Assembly (NCBI GenBank): GCA_945873925.1
Contig: CAMCES010000034.1
Location: 1 to 17,452 of the forward strand
Length of the DNA stretch: 17,452 nt
Direction of reading: 5' to 3'
DNA from: Bordetella parapertussis
Lineage (GTDB): Bacteria > Pseudomonadota > Gammaproteobacteria > Burkholderiales > Burkholderiaceae_C
Below the pieces are notes generated by a model. The model made no database searches. It saw only the letters and a list, made by a program, of their open reading frames with translations, and was not told the DNA's origin. Every line of letters begins with the position of its first letter. Positions within the stretch are counted from its first letter, which is position 1. This document shows, piece after piece, positions 1 to 6,616 of this stretch. The position numbers were made by a program, and so were the translations under genes.

Positions 1-1
1 T

Positions 2-331
2 TGGTGGGCCCACCTGGACTCGAACCAGGGACCAAAGGATTATGCTTACTACTACAGCTTTCGCTGCCCGTTTCCGGTTTGTAGTCTGGACTGTCTCTTG
101 TCTTTACGACCTACCCGTACAGTCTCTACACCTTCCAAATATTGATATCTGGCTTGGCTCGGGATTACCACGCTGCGAACAGCAGAGGCTTCCCCGAATT
201 TGAGTAGTTCTACATGCCAGCAGAGTTAACTTACCAGCGTGCAACCCAACGGCAAATGGCCATGACATTTTTGATGTTTTAGGTCACCTGCTCTTTAAGT
301 CCTCTGCTCTAACCAACTGAGCTATAGGCCC
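2..331 (-). tRNA. ileX: tRNA-Ile(CAU) (Ile2), split by a group I intron
   Basis: Read on the minus strand, exon 1 is 331-298 (34 nt) and exon 2 is 44-2 (43 nt). Joined, they give a 77-nt tRNA with a 7-bp acceptor stem (GGGCCTA with TGGGCCC, one G-U pair), D arm, anticodon stem GAGGA/TCCTT, loop CTCATAA, T arm CCTGG/CCAGG and an encoded CCA. A CAU anticodon with this acceptor stem fits the minor isoleucine tRNA. In that family C34 is converted to lysidine by TilS so that AUA is read as isoleucine, which normally makes it essential. Elongator tRNA-Met is the alternative for a CAU anticodon, but the body resembles Ile2 better. The exon junction is unambiguous: the base after exon 1 is T, not C, and the base before exon 2 is G, not T. 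Confidence 0.93.
45..297 (-). ncRNA. Group I self-splicing intron in tRNA-Ile(CAU), between U33 and C34
   Basis: The intron is 253 nt with no usable ORF, so there is no homing endonuclease. P1: exon ACU plus intron U297 pair with the guide AGGU (289-286), giving the required U.G at the 5' splice site. P3: CTAC (207-204) with GTAG (129-126). P4: TCGGG (197-193) with CCCGA (163-159). P5: GCTG-TTCG-CAGC (183-172). P6: 152-146 with 141-135. P7: GACTG (124-120) with CAGTC (93-89), the guanosine site. P9: ACTAC (85-81) with GTAGT (52-48), enclosing two GAAA-capped hairpins (77-68 and 66-55). The intron ends in G at 45, the omega-G. The core resembles the small tRNA introns of subgroup IC3 known from Azoarcus and other bacteria; the subgroup is my inference. 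Confidence 0.92.
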
Positions 332-340
332 GAAAATCTG

Positions 341-369
341 ATTGTACTTTGCCCCTTTTCGACCCCCAA
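341..369 (-). promoter_or_regulatory. Candidate sigma70 promoter of tRNA-Ile(CAU)
   Basis: On the minus strand a -10 TACAAT (346-341) follows a weak -35 TTGGGG (369-364) with a 17-nt spacer. Transcription would begin near 334, only a few bases before the mature tRNA 5' end at 331. The -10 is convincing and the -35 is poor (three of six). Confidence 0.5.
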
Positions 370-393
370 AATGCTGCTTAAATTTTCAGCAAA

Positions 394-414
394 GTGTGGA
401 AGCGGTGTGGAAGC
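394..414. repeat. Two direct copies of GTGTGGAAGC
   Basis: Identical 10-mers lie at 394-403 and 405-414, spaced 11 bp start to start, about one helical turn. They sit in the AT-rich spacer between the intact and the truncated tRNA. Such phased repeats can bind a recombinase or regulator, but nothing here proves it. No integrase gene is in the window. Confidence 0.6.
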
Positions 415-467
415 AAATTTTGACAACTGTGGCGCTGTAACCTGTTGATTTCATTGAGTATTTTTAG

Positions 468-489
468 ACAACTTAAGTTCTTAAGTTGT
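468..489. repeat. Perfect inverted repeat with 10-bp arms
   Basis: Left arm ACAACTTAAG (468-477) and right arm CTTAAGTTGT (480-489) are exact reverse complements separated by TT. The palindrome directly abuts the broken end of the tRNA fragment at 490. On the minus strand an A-run, not a U-run, follows, so it is not an obvious intrinsic terminator for the leftward transcript. It could be a recombination core or operator; the function is unknown. Confidence 0.7.
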
Positions 490-528
490 TTATGAGTCCT
501 CTGCTCTAACCAACTGAGCTAACGCCCC
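490..528 (-). pseudogene. Orphan 5' half of a CAU-anticodon tRNA
   Basis: Reading leftward from 528, the sequence gives an acceptor 5' strand GGGGCGT, a complete D arm, the anticodon 5' stem and the loop CTCATAA, then stops matching a tRNA at 490. Positions 495-521 repeat the tRNA-Ile(CAU) positions 298-324 exactly (27 bp), but the acceptor strand differs, so it derives from a different tRNA (elongator Met or another Ile2). No matching 3' half (an ACGCCCC acceptor strand) is found in this window's noncoding left edge. A possible -10 GATAAT (545-540) remains upstream, so it may still be transcribed. Confidence 0.75.
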
Positions 529-604
529 AACCTGGGTTGATTATCCTAGAAGTCTTGACATTTGCCTTAGCATCGACAACAAACCATCCACAGAAAGCAT
601 TGCC

Positions 605-1111
605 ATGTCCATCTCCATGTACCACGCCAGCGTGCCACGCATCGTCAACATGCTTAACAGCTTGAACCATTTGTTAGAGAAAGCGCAACAGCACGTGGAG
701 GCAAAAAAATGGACCGAGTCTGCGCTTACCCAGTTTCGCCTGTACCCGGACATGCTGCCTTTGACCAGGCAAGTTCAAATCGCCACCGACACCGCCAAAG
801 GCGTGGTGGCTCGCTTGGCTGGGGTTGAAAGCCCGGTGTATGCCGATGACGAGCAAACCATTGAAGAACTCAGATCGCGAGTGACCAAAACCATTGCTTA
901 TGTGCAGGGTTTCACTCCAGCGCAAATAGACGGCACGGAAGACAAAGACATCGTCACCAAACGCGGCGACAAAGAAACGCATTACAAAGGCATGCAGTTT
1001 TTATTGGGCCACGCTATGCCTAACGTGTACTTTCATGTCACCACGGCTTACGCAATCTTGCGTCACAACGGGGTGGACATCGGCAAGCGTGACTACTTGG
1101 GCCAAATTTGA
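605..1111 (+). CDS. DUF1993 family protein
   Basis: The protein has 168 residues and is predicted soluble and helical. It matches the DUF1993 family (DinB-like four-helix bundle fold) from its opening SMYHASVPRIVNMLNSLNHLL, the central RLYPDMLPLTRQVQIATD segment and the closing FHVTTAYAILRHNGVDIGK. The family is common in proteobacteria and fungi and has no established biochemical role. The start at 605 is the only ATG that includes the conserved N-terminus; its ribosome-binding site is weak. It is monocistronic and convergent with hrcA, the two stop codons being one base apart with no terminator between them. Confidence 0.88.
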   Translation: MSISMYHASVPRIVNMLNSLNHLLEKAQQHVEAKKWTESALTQFRLYPDMLPLTRQVQIATDTAKGVVARLAGVESPVYADDEQTIEELRSRVTKTIAYVQGFTPAQIDGTEDKDIVTKRGDKETHYKGMQFLLGHAMPNVYFHVTTAYAILRHNGVDIGKRDYLGQI

Positions 1112-1112
1112 A

Positions 1113-2114
1113 TTATTTGTGACTCAAGGCATTGCTCACCAGCTTGGCGGTGATGTCCACGATTTGGATCATCCGGTCATAGGGCATGCGGGTGGGTCCA
1201 ATCACACCTAAGGTGCCGACCACTTGGCCGTCGACCTCGTAATTGGCGCTGACCACCGAAAGCTCTTCAAAGGGCACGGTTTGGCTCTCGCCACCGATGT
1301 AGATGCGAACCCCATCAGCCTGCGAGGACATGTCCAACAAGCGCATCAGCTGCGCTTTTTGCTCGAACAAATCGAAGGCCCGGCGTAACTGCCCCATGTC
1401 GCTGGAGAAATCCGACACCGACAACAGGTTTCGCTCGCCGCTGATCACCACCTCGTCTTGCGACTGGCTCATGGCCTCCGAGCTCACCTGCACCGCCGCT
1501 TGCATCAGGGCTGCAATCTCGCTGCGCAAACTCTCCACCTCGGCTTGCAATCGCTCGCGCACCTGCTCGATGCCCATGCCCACGAAATGCGCATTCAGGT
1601 AATTGGAGGCTTCGAGCAATTGCGATTGGTTGATGTCGGTGTCGGTGAAGATGACCCGGTTTTGCACATCGCCATCGGGTGAGACGATGATGACCAAGAC
1701 CCGCTTTTCGGACAAACGCAAAAACTCGATGTGTCGAAACACCGAGCCGCGCCGGGGTGCCATGACCACGCCGACAAAATGGGAGAGGTTGGACAACAGG
1801 TTAGCAGCGCTGGCAATGACTTTTTGCGGTTGCTCGGGAACCAAACTGACGGTGTGAAAGTTCTCCCGGTTGACCGTGAGCATGGTGTCAACAAACAACC
1901 GGTAACCCTTGGCCGTTGGGATGCGGCCTGCCGAGGTGTGGGGGCTGACAATCAGGCCCATCTCTTCCAGGTCGGCCATGACATTGCGCACCGTGGCTGG
2001 CGACAATTCGATGCCGTTGGCCCGCGACAAGGTGCGCGAGCCCACTGGCTGACCGTCGGCGATGTAGCGCTCGACCAGGGTCTTCATCATCAACTTGGCA
2101 CGGTCATCCAGCAT
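1113..2114 (-). CDS. hrcA: Heat-inducible transcription repressor HrcA
   Basis: The product has 333 residues, the usual HrcA length. Residues 1-75 form the winged helix-turn-helix (PVGSRTLSR at 23-31, LSPATVRNVMADLEEMGLI about 38-55, SPHTSAGRIPTAKGYR), followed by the GAF-like dimerisation domain ending in ITAKLVSNALSHK. HrcA binds the CIRCE operator upstream of groESL/dnaK-type operons and depends on GroEL for folding. I chose the ATG at 2114 because AGGA lies about 6 nt upstream; the ATG at 2120 sits directly on the AAAAGG, and a longer reading to 2360 would run through nadK. It is divergent from nadK with a 39-bp gap. I see no CIRCE element (TTAGCACTC-N9-GAGTGCTAA) in that gap, so autoregulation is not evident. 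Confidence 0.95.
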   Translation of the reverse strand: MLDDRAKLMMKTLVERYIADGQPVGSRTLSRANGIELSPATVRNVMADLEEMGLIVSPHTSAGRIPTAKGYRLFVDTMLTVNRENFHTVSLVPEQPQKVIASAANLLSNLSHFVGVVMAPRRGSVFRHIEFLRLSEKRVLVIIVSPDGDVQNRVIFTDTDINQSQLLEASNYLNAHFVGMGIEQVRERLQAEVESLRSEIAALMQAAVQVSSEAMSQSQDEVVISGERNLLSVSDFSSDMGQLRRAFDLFEQKAQLMRLLDMSSQADGVRIYIGGESQTVPFEELSVVSANYEVDGQVVGTLGVIGPTRMPYDRMIQIVDITAKLVSNALSHK

Positions 2115-2153
2115 GGTCATCCTTTTGTCCGATTTTAATGATGTAATTTGCCC

Positions 2154-3050
2154 ATGAACCCGATGTTCCGCCACATTGCCCTGATGGGCAAACACCACCC
2201 CAGTGCCAACCCAAGTGCAACAGCAACGGCCAAGCCGATCTTGCTTGCCCTGGCGCAATCGCTTGCGCAGCAAGGCCTGGCGGTATCGATCGAACAGGAA
2301 ACCGCTGCCCACACCGGCTTGTCCGATCTGCCCACCTTGGATGTGGCGGGTGTGGCCCAAACCTGCGATTTGGCCATCGTCCTCGGCGGCGACGGCACCA
2401 TGCTCGGCTTTGGCCGTCAGCTAGCAGCGCATGGCGTGCCACTGATTGGCATCAACCAAGGTCGATTGGGCTTCATCACCGACATCGCGGTGGACCAGAT
2501 CGAGGCCACTTTGCAGCCCATGTTGCATGGTGACTATGAGGAAGACCGCCGCATGTTGATGCATGGCCAGGTTTGGCGCGAAGACGCCTGCGTGTTTGAC
2601 GCGTTTGCCTTGAACGATGTGGTGGTCAACCGCGGCGCCACCTCGGGCATGGTTGAGTTGCGTGTCACGGTGGACGGGCATTTCGTGGCCAACCAACGCG
2701 CAGATGGCTTGATCATCGCCACGCCCACAGGCTCCACCGCCTACGCTTTGTCCGCTGGCGGCCCGATGCTGCAACCGTCTTTGGCCGGTTTGGTGATGGT
2801 GCCGATCGCGCCGCACACCCTCTCGAACCGCCCTTTGGTGCTGGCCGACCCGGCCGAAATCGTCATCGAGCTGGTGGCTGGGCGCGACGCCAGTGCCAAT
2901 TTCGACATGCAATCCTTGTCCACGCTGCACATCGGTGACCAGGTCAAGGTGCGCAAATCACCCCACAATGCGGTCTTTCTTCACCCCCGGGGTTGGAGTT
3001 ACTTTGACACACTCCGTCAGAAACTGCATTGGAACGAGGGTGGCTCATGA
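2154..3050 (+). CDS. nadK: NAD kinase
   Basis: This 298-residue cytoplasmic enzyme phosphorylates NAD+ to NADP+ using ATP. The diagnostic GGDGTM loop is at residues 78-83, followed by GINQGRLGFITD, the NDVVVNRG segment of the active site and LIIATPTGSTAYALSAGGP. ATG 2154 is preferred over a TTG at 2148; neither has a clear Shine-Dalgarno sequence, and the AT-rich gap shared with hrcA probably holds both promoters. The stop codon overlaps the recN start as ATGA, so the two are likely co-translated. The nadK-recN pairing is common in betaproteobacteria. Confidence 0.95.
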   Translation: MNPMFRHIALMGKHHPSANPSATATAKPILLALAQSLAQQGLAVSIEQETAAHTGLSDLPTLDVAGVAQTCDLAIVLGGDGTMLGFGRQLAAHGVPLIGINQGRLGFITDIAVDQIEATLQPMLHGDYEEDRRMLMHGQVWREDACVFDAFALNDVVVNRGATSGMVELRVTVDGHFVANQRADGLIIATPTGSTAYALSAGGPMLQPSLAGLVMVPIAPHTLSNRPLVLADPAEIVIELVAGRDASANFDMQSLSTLHIGDQVKVRKSPHNAVFLHPRGWSYFDTLRQKLHWNEGGS

Positions 3051-4729
3051 GCTTGTTACGCATTGCCTTACGCGACTTTGTGATCGTGCGAGAACTCGCC
3101 CTCGATTTATCGGGAGGCTTTTCGGTATTGAGCGGCGAAACAGGTGCGGGCAAATCCATTTTGGTGGATGCACTGCAATTGGTCTTGGGTGCCCGTGCGG
3201 ACGCGAGCGTGGTGCGCGAAGGCGCCAGCCGCACCGAGATCAGCGCTGAATTTGCCTTGACGCCTGGCCTGGTGGCTTGGCTGGAAGACAACGGATTTGA
3301 GGCACAAGAGGTGCTGCTGATCAAGCGCAGCATTGACGCGCAAGGCAAAAGCCGCGCTTGGGTGAATGGCAGTGCGGCCACGGCCACGCAACTGCGCGAG
3401 ATCGGCGACCAATTGGTCGACATCCACGGGCAACACACCTGGCAAAGCCTGACCCGCCCCGTGGCGGTGCGCGGCTTGCTCGACGCCTATGCAGGCATTC
3501 ATACCCAACCCTTGCAAACACTCTGGACCGATTGGCGGCAAGCGCAGCAAACCTTGGCGCACGCCAAGCAAGCGCAAGACCATTTGCAGCAAGAGCGGGA
3601 GCGCTTGAGCTGGCAAATCGCCGAGGTCGACAAGTTGTCGCCACAAGCCCAGGAATGGGACGAACTCAACACCCAGCATAGCCGTTTGTCGCATGCACAG
3701 TCCCTGATGGAGGCAGCGCAATCTGCGTTGCAACACCTGCAAGACGACAGCTCGGGCGCCACGCTGTCATTGGTGCATGCGCAAAACGCTTTGCAAGACC
3801 AGGCCAGCATCGAGCCCGAGTTCCAGGCACTGGCCGATCAACTCGGCTCTGCAATGGCCCAAGCCGAAGATGTGGCTCACAGCGTGCAAGCTTGGCTGCG
3901 TCGCGCCGATTTGGACCCACAAGGCTTGGCCGAGCTCGACGCACGCCTGAGCCTGTGGGTGTCCTTGTCACGCCGCTACAAGCGCTCTCCAGAAGATCTG
4001 CCCGAGCTCTACCAAGCTTGGCAAACCGAGTTGCAACGCCTGGATGCCGCAGCCGATTTGGCTGCCCTGGAAAGTGCCGAGCAATCCGCGCAAAAGGCAT
4101 TTCTGACCGAGGCCCGCAAGCTCAGCAAGACCAGGTCAGTGGCGGCACCCAAATTGGCGGCGAGCATCACCCAAGCCATGCAAGCACTGGGCATGCAAGG
4201 CGGGCGCTTCGAGGTCAGCCTCGAGGCCTTGGCCGAGACCGCCAGCCATGGCTTGGAAGAAGTGCAGTTTTTGGTCGCGGGACACGCAGGCAGCACACCC
4301 CGCCCGGTGGGGAAAGTGGCGTCTGGCGGCGAGTTGTCGCGCATCGCCTTGGCAATTGCGGTCACGACCAGTCAATTGGGCCAAGCGCCAACCCTGATCT
4401 TTGACGAGGTCGACTCGGGCGTGGGCGGCGCGGTGGCCGAGACCGTGGGTCGGCTCATGAAGCAACTCGGACGCGACCGCCAGGTGTTGGCGGTCACGCA
4501 CTTGCCGCAAGTGGCTGCGTGTGCAGACCACCACTGGGTGGTGTCCAAACAAAGCGACAAGCAAGGCAGTTTCAGCGCGGTGGACAGTGTGCAAGGCGAA
4601 GATCGGGTGCGAGAGATCGCACGCATGTTGGGCGGCGAGCGCTTGTCCGACACCACCCATGCCCACGCCCGCGAGATGCTGGCGAGCATGGCGACTGGCA
4701 AACCCAAAGCCAAGGCAAGCAAAGCATGA
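3047..4729 (+). CDS. recN: DNA repair protein RecN (SMC-like ATPase)
   Basis: RecN is a 560-residue SMC-like ATPase acting in recombinational repair of double-strand breaks. The Walker A motif GETGAGKS is at residues 30-37, there is a long Gln/Ala/Leu-rich coiled-coil middle (about 150-350), the ABC signature VASGGELSRIALAI lies near 423, and Walker B TLIFDEVDSGVGG is at 449-461, followed by the VTHLPQVAACADHHW H-loop. ATG 3047 is chosen over an upstream TTG at 3029 because GAGGG sits about 8 nt before it and the protein then starts directly with MSLLRIALRDFVIV. It overlaps nadK upstream and rapZ downstream by ATGA junctions. No LexA box is apparent at the start, so any SOS control would have to come from the nadK promoter. 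Confidence 0.96.
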   Translation: MSLLRIALRDFVIVRELALDLSGGFSVLSGETGAGKSILVDALQLVLGARADASVVREGASRTEISAEFALTPGLVAWLEDNGFEAQEVLLIKRSIDAQGKSRAWVNGSAATATQLREIGDQLVDIHGQHTWQSLTRPVAVRGLLDAYAGIHTQPLQTLWTDWRQAQQTLAHAKQAQDHLQQERERLSWQIAEVDKLSPQAQEWDELNTQHSRLSHAQSLMEAAQSALQHLQDDSSGATLSLVHAQNALQDQASIEPEFQALADQLGSAMAQAEDVAHSVQAWLRRADLDPQGLAELDARLSLWVSLSRRYKRSPEDLPELYQAWQTELQRLDAAADLAALESAEQSAQKAFLTEARKLSKTRSVAAPKLAASITQAMQALGMQGGRFEVSLEALAETASHGLEEVQFLVAGHAGSTPRPVGKVASGGELSRIALAIAVTTSQLGQAPTLIFDEVDSGVGGAVAETVGRLMKQLGRDRQVLAVTHLPQVAACADHHWVVSKQSDKQGSFSAVDSVQGEDRVREIARMLGGERLSDTTHAHAREMLASMATGKPKAKASKA

Positions 4730-5592
4730 AACGCGAATTGGTGCTGATCACTGGCATGGCCGGTTCGGGCAAGTCGATTGCCATTCATGCTCTAGAAGAC
4801 GCGGGCTATTACTGCGTGGACAACCTCCCGCCCGAGTTGTTGCTGCCGTTTGTCCAACTGGAAGACCAAAAAGAACAGGCCAAGGTGGCCATCGCCATGG
4901 ACGTGCGAAGCGCCAATGCCTTGCACCTGGTGCCCGCTCAACTGGCCCAGCTGCGCGCCCAAGAAGTGAATGTCCGTCTGCTGTTTTTGGATGCCAGCAC
5001 CGACACCTTGTTACACCGCTTTTCTGAAACGCGGCGCAACCACCCTTTGTCTCATGGCACCAGCAATGGTGCGCATTCCGCCCGGGACTTGGTGGCCGCG
5101 ATTGAACTCGAGCGCCAGCTCTTGGCCGATTTGCGCGAAGAGTCGCACATCATCGACACCAGTTTGCTGCGTGCATCCAAGCTGCAAAGCTATGTGCATG
5201 CCTTGGTCTCTGCACCCAGCGCGCAGTTGACGCTGATGTTCGAGTCGTTTGCGTTCAAGCGCGGCATCCCGGTGCATGCCGACTTCGTGTTCGACGTACG
5301 GATGTTGCCCAACCCGCACTACGAGCCCGAATTGCGGGCCCTGACGGGTCGCGACCAGCCAGTGGCTGACTGGCTGCAAACCCATGACCCGGTTCATGCC
5401 ATGCAGCAACACATTGAAGGCTTCTTAAAGCACTGGTTGCCCTCGCTGAACAACGACCACCGCAGCTATGTGACCGTGGCCATCGGTTGTACCGGTGGTC
5501 AGCACCGCTCGGTGTTTTTGGTGGAGAGTTTGCACCAGCGTTTCAGCGCCGATTGGGTGACCTTGAAGCGCCACCGAGAGCTTGACCAATAA
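4726..5592 (+). CDS. rapZ: RNase adapter protein RapZ (YvcJ family nucleotide-binding protein)
   Basis: The protein has 288 residues. The N-terminal P-loop GMAGSGKS is at residues 10-17, then GYYCVDNLPPELL, and the C-terminal RapZ domain carries FDVRMLPNPHYEPELRALTG and IGCTGGQHRSV. In E. coli, RapZ senses glucosamine-6-phosphate and presents the sRNA GlmZ to RNase E. Those sRNAs are not expected in betaproteobacteria, so the local role (nucleotide or metabolite sensing, cell-wall precursor control) is inferred. The start overlaps the recN stop as ATGA. The last 50 bp overlap the 3' end of mutY on the opposite strand. Confidence 0.94.
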   Translation: MKRELVLITGMAGSGKSIAIHALEDAGYYCVDNLPPELLLPFVQLEDQKEQAKVAIAMDVRSANALHLVPAQLAQLRAQEVNVRLLFLDASTDTLLHRFSETRRNHPLSHGTSNGAHSARDLVAAIELERQLLADLREESHIIDTSLLRASKLQSYVHALVSAPSAQLTLMFESFAFKRGIPVHADFVFDVRMLPNPHYEPELRALTGRDQPVADWLQTHDPVHAMQQHIEGFLKHWLPSLNNDHRSYVTVAIGCTGGQHRSVFLVESLHQRFSADWVTLKRHRELDQ

Positions 5593-6616
5593 GCAGCTTG
5601 CGCACTGGTGTTGGCAGCCCCAAAGACGGCCAATCGGCTGCACTGAACCAAGCGCCCTCGCCCAAGTCCATGGGCTGTTTGAGTTTCAGATGCATGGGGT
5701 GCAAGAGAACATCTTTGTGCGTGAGCACATGCACAAAAGCGGGTTCATCCTGCAAACGTAAGCGCAGCTTGGCAGGCAGCGCAGCCTGCAAATCCTCTTC
5801 GCTGTCAAACAAGGGCTGGGTGTACAAACTGGCCCAGACCCCTTTGGCTGGCCGCTGTTGCAACCAAACCTCGCCTTGCGTGGTCACCGCGCAAAGCAGC
5901 CACAGCGACTGCGCACTGCGCTTGAGCTTGCGGGTTTTGACCGGGTAATGCGTGGGCCGCTCCTGCTTGAATGCCACACAGTCGGTTCGCATCGGGCAGC
6001 GGGGGCAATCGGGTTTGCTGCGGGTGCATAAAGTAGCTCCCAGGTCCATCAAACCCTGGGTATAGGCAGGCATGTCCTTGGCATTCACGGGCAAGTCGGC
6101 CTCAGCGATTTGCCACAGCGCTTGTTCATGGGCAGAAAAGGACAAGTCATGGTCAAACCCATGAAAGCGGGTCAAGACACGTTTGACGTTGCCATCCAAA
6201 ATCGCTTCTCGCTGCTCAAAGCAAAGCGAGGCGATGGCCGCCGCTGTGGACGGTCCGATGCCAGGCAAGCGTTGCAAGGCAGTCACCTGTTGCGGGAACA
6301 CGCCGCCCGATGCAGCCACCACTTGGGCGCAACGGTGCAGGTGTTTGGCGCGGCTGTAGTAGCCCAGCCCACTCCACAGGCCAAGCACCTGGTCCAAGCT
6401 GGCTTGCGCCAAATGGCCAACCGTTGGGAACGCCTGCAAAAACCGCTCGAAATAGCCCAAGACCGTGCTCACCTGGGTCTGCTGCAACATGATTTCAGAC
6501 AGCCACACCCGGTAGGGATCGCGGCTGCGTTGCCAGGGCAGGTCATGTCTTCCATGCACACGCTGCCAAGCCACCAAGCGCTTGGCAAAACTCGCGGGTT
6601 TCAAGGCTTTTGGCAT
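5543..6616 (-). CDS. mutY: Adenine DNA glycosylase MutY
   Basis: This 357-residue base-excision repair enzyme removes adenine mispaired with 8-oxoguanine. Visible features are catalytic Glu41 in SEIMLQQTQV, the helix-hairpin-helix LPGIGPSTAAAIAS (117-130), catalytic Asp141 in ILDGNVKRVL, the [4Fe-4S] ligands Cys197, 204, 207 and 213 (C-x6-C-x2-C-x5-C), and a C-terminal NUDIX-like domain that recognises 8-oxoG. ATG 6616 gives the standard MutY N-terminus; a longer reading to 6685 would lie within mutM. It begins 16 bp inside the end of mutM, so the two GO-system repair genes are coupled. Its 3' end runs 50 bp into convergent rapZ. Confidence 0.95.
   Translation of the reverse strand: MPKALKPASFAKRLVAWQRVHGRHDLPWQRSRDPYRVWLSEIMLQQTQVSTVLGYFERFLQAFPTVGHLAQASLDQVLGLWSGLGYYSRAKHLHRCAQVVAASGGVFPQQVTALQRLPGIGPSTAAAIASLCFEQREAILDGNVKRVLTRFHGFDHDLSFSAHEQALWQIAEADLPVNAKDMPAYTQGLMDLGATLCTRSKPDCPRCPMRTDCVAFKQERPTHYPVKTRKLKRSAQSLWLLCAVTTQGEVWLQQRPAKGVWASLYTQPLFDSEEDLQAALPAKLRLRLQDEPAFVHVLTHKDVLLHPMHLKLKQPMDLGEGAWFSAADWPSLGLPTPVRKLLIGQALGGASRSPNRR

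Larger units (their letters stand above)
332..604. other. AT-rich intergenic spacer, possible recombination scar
   Basis: This stretch has no coding ORF I would accept. It contains, from left to right, the tRNA-Ile promoter, an imperfect palindrome with GCTG/CAGC ends (373-390), the tandem GTGTGGAAGC repeats, the 468-489 inverted repeat, the tRNA 5' half, and a TTGACA hexamer (555-560) without a well-placed -10 that might belong to the rightward gene at 605. The base composition is clearly more AT-rich than the flanking genes. Confidence 0.6.

Noticed and set aside
45..297. Homing endonuclease or other ORF in the intron
   Set aside because: At 253 nt with all space taken by ribozyme stems, no plausible ORF exists in any frame.
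490..528. A complete second tRNA or a second intron-containing tRNA
   Set aside because: No 3' half follows, and the 490-332 spacer has none of the group I core segments. It is only a fragment.
298..528. Trans-splicing of the orphan tRNA half onto the tRNA-Ile 3' exon by the intron
   Set aside because: The orphan contains the same ACU target, but its GGGGCGU acceptor strand would not pair properly with UGGGCCC, so the product would be a faulty tRNA. There is no support beyond the shared motif.
2115..2153. CIRCE operator between hrcA and nadK
   Set aside because: No TTAGCACTC or GAGTGCTAA half-site is present in the 39-bp gap.
2115..2360. N-terminal extension of hrcA to 2360
   Set aside because: It would overlap more than 200 bp of nadK and has no similarity to HrcA. 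A good ribosome-binding site precedes the start at 2114.
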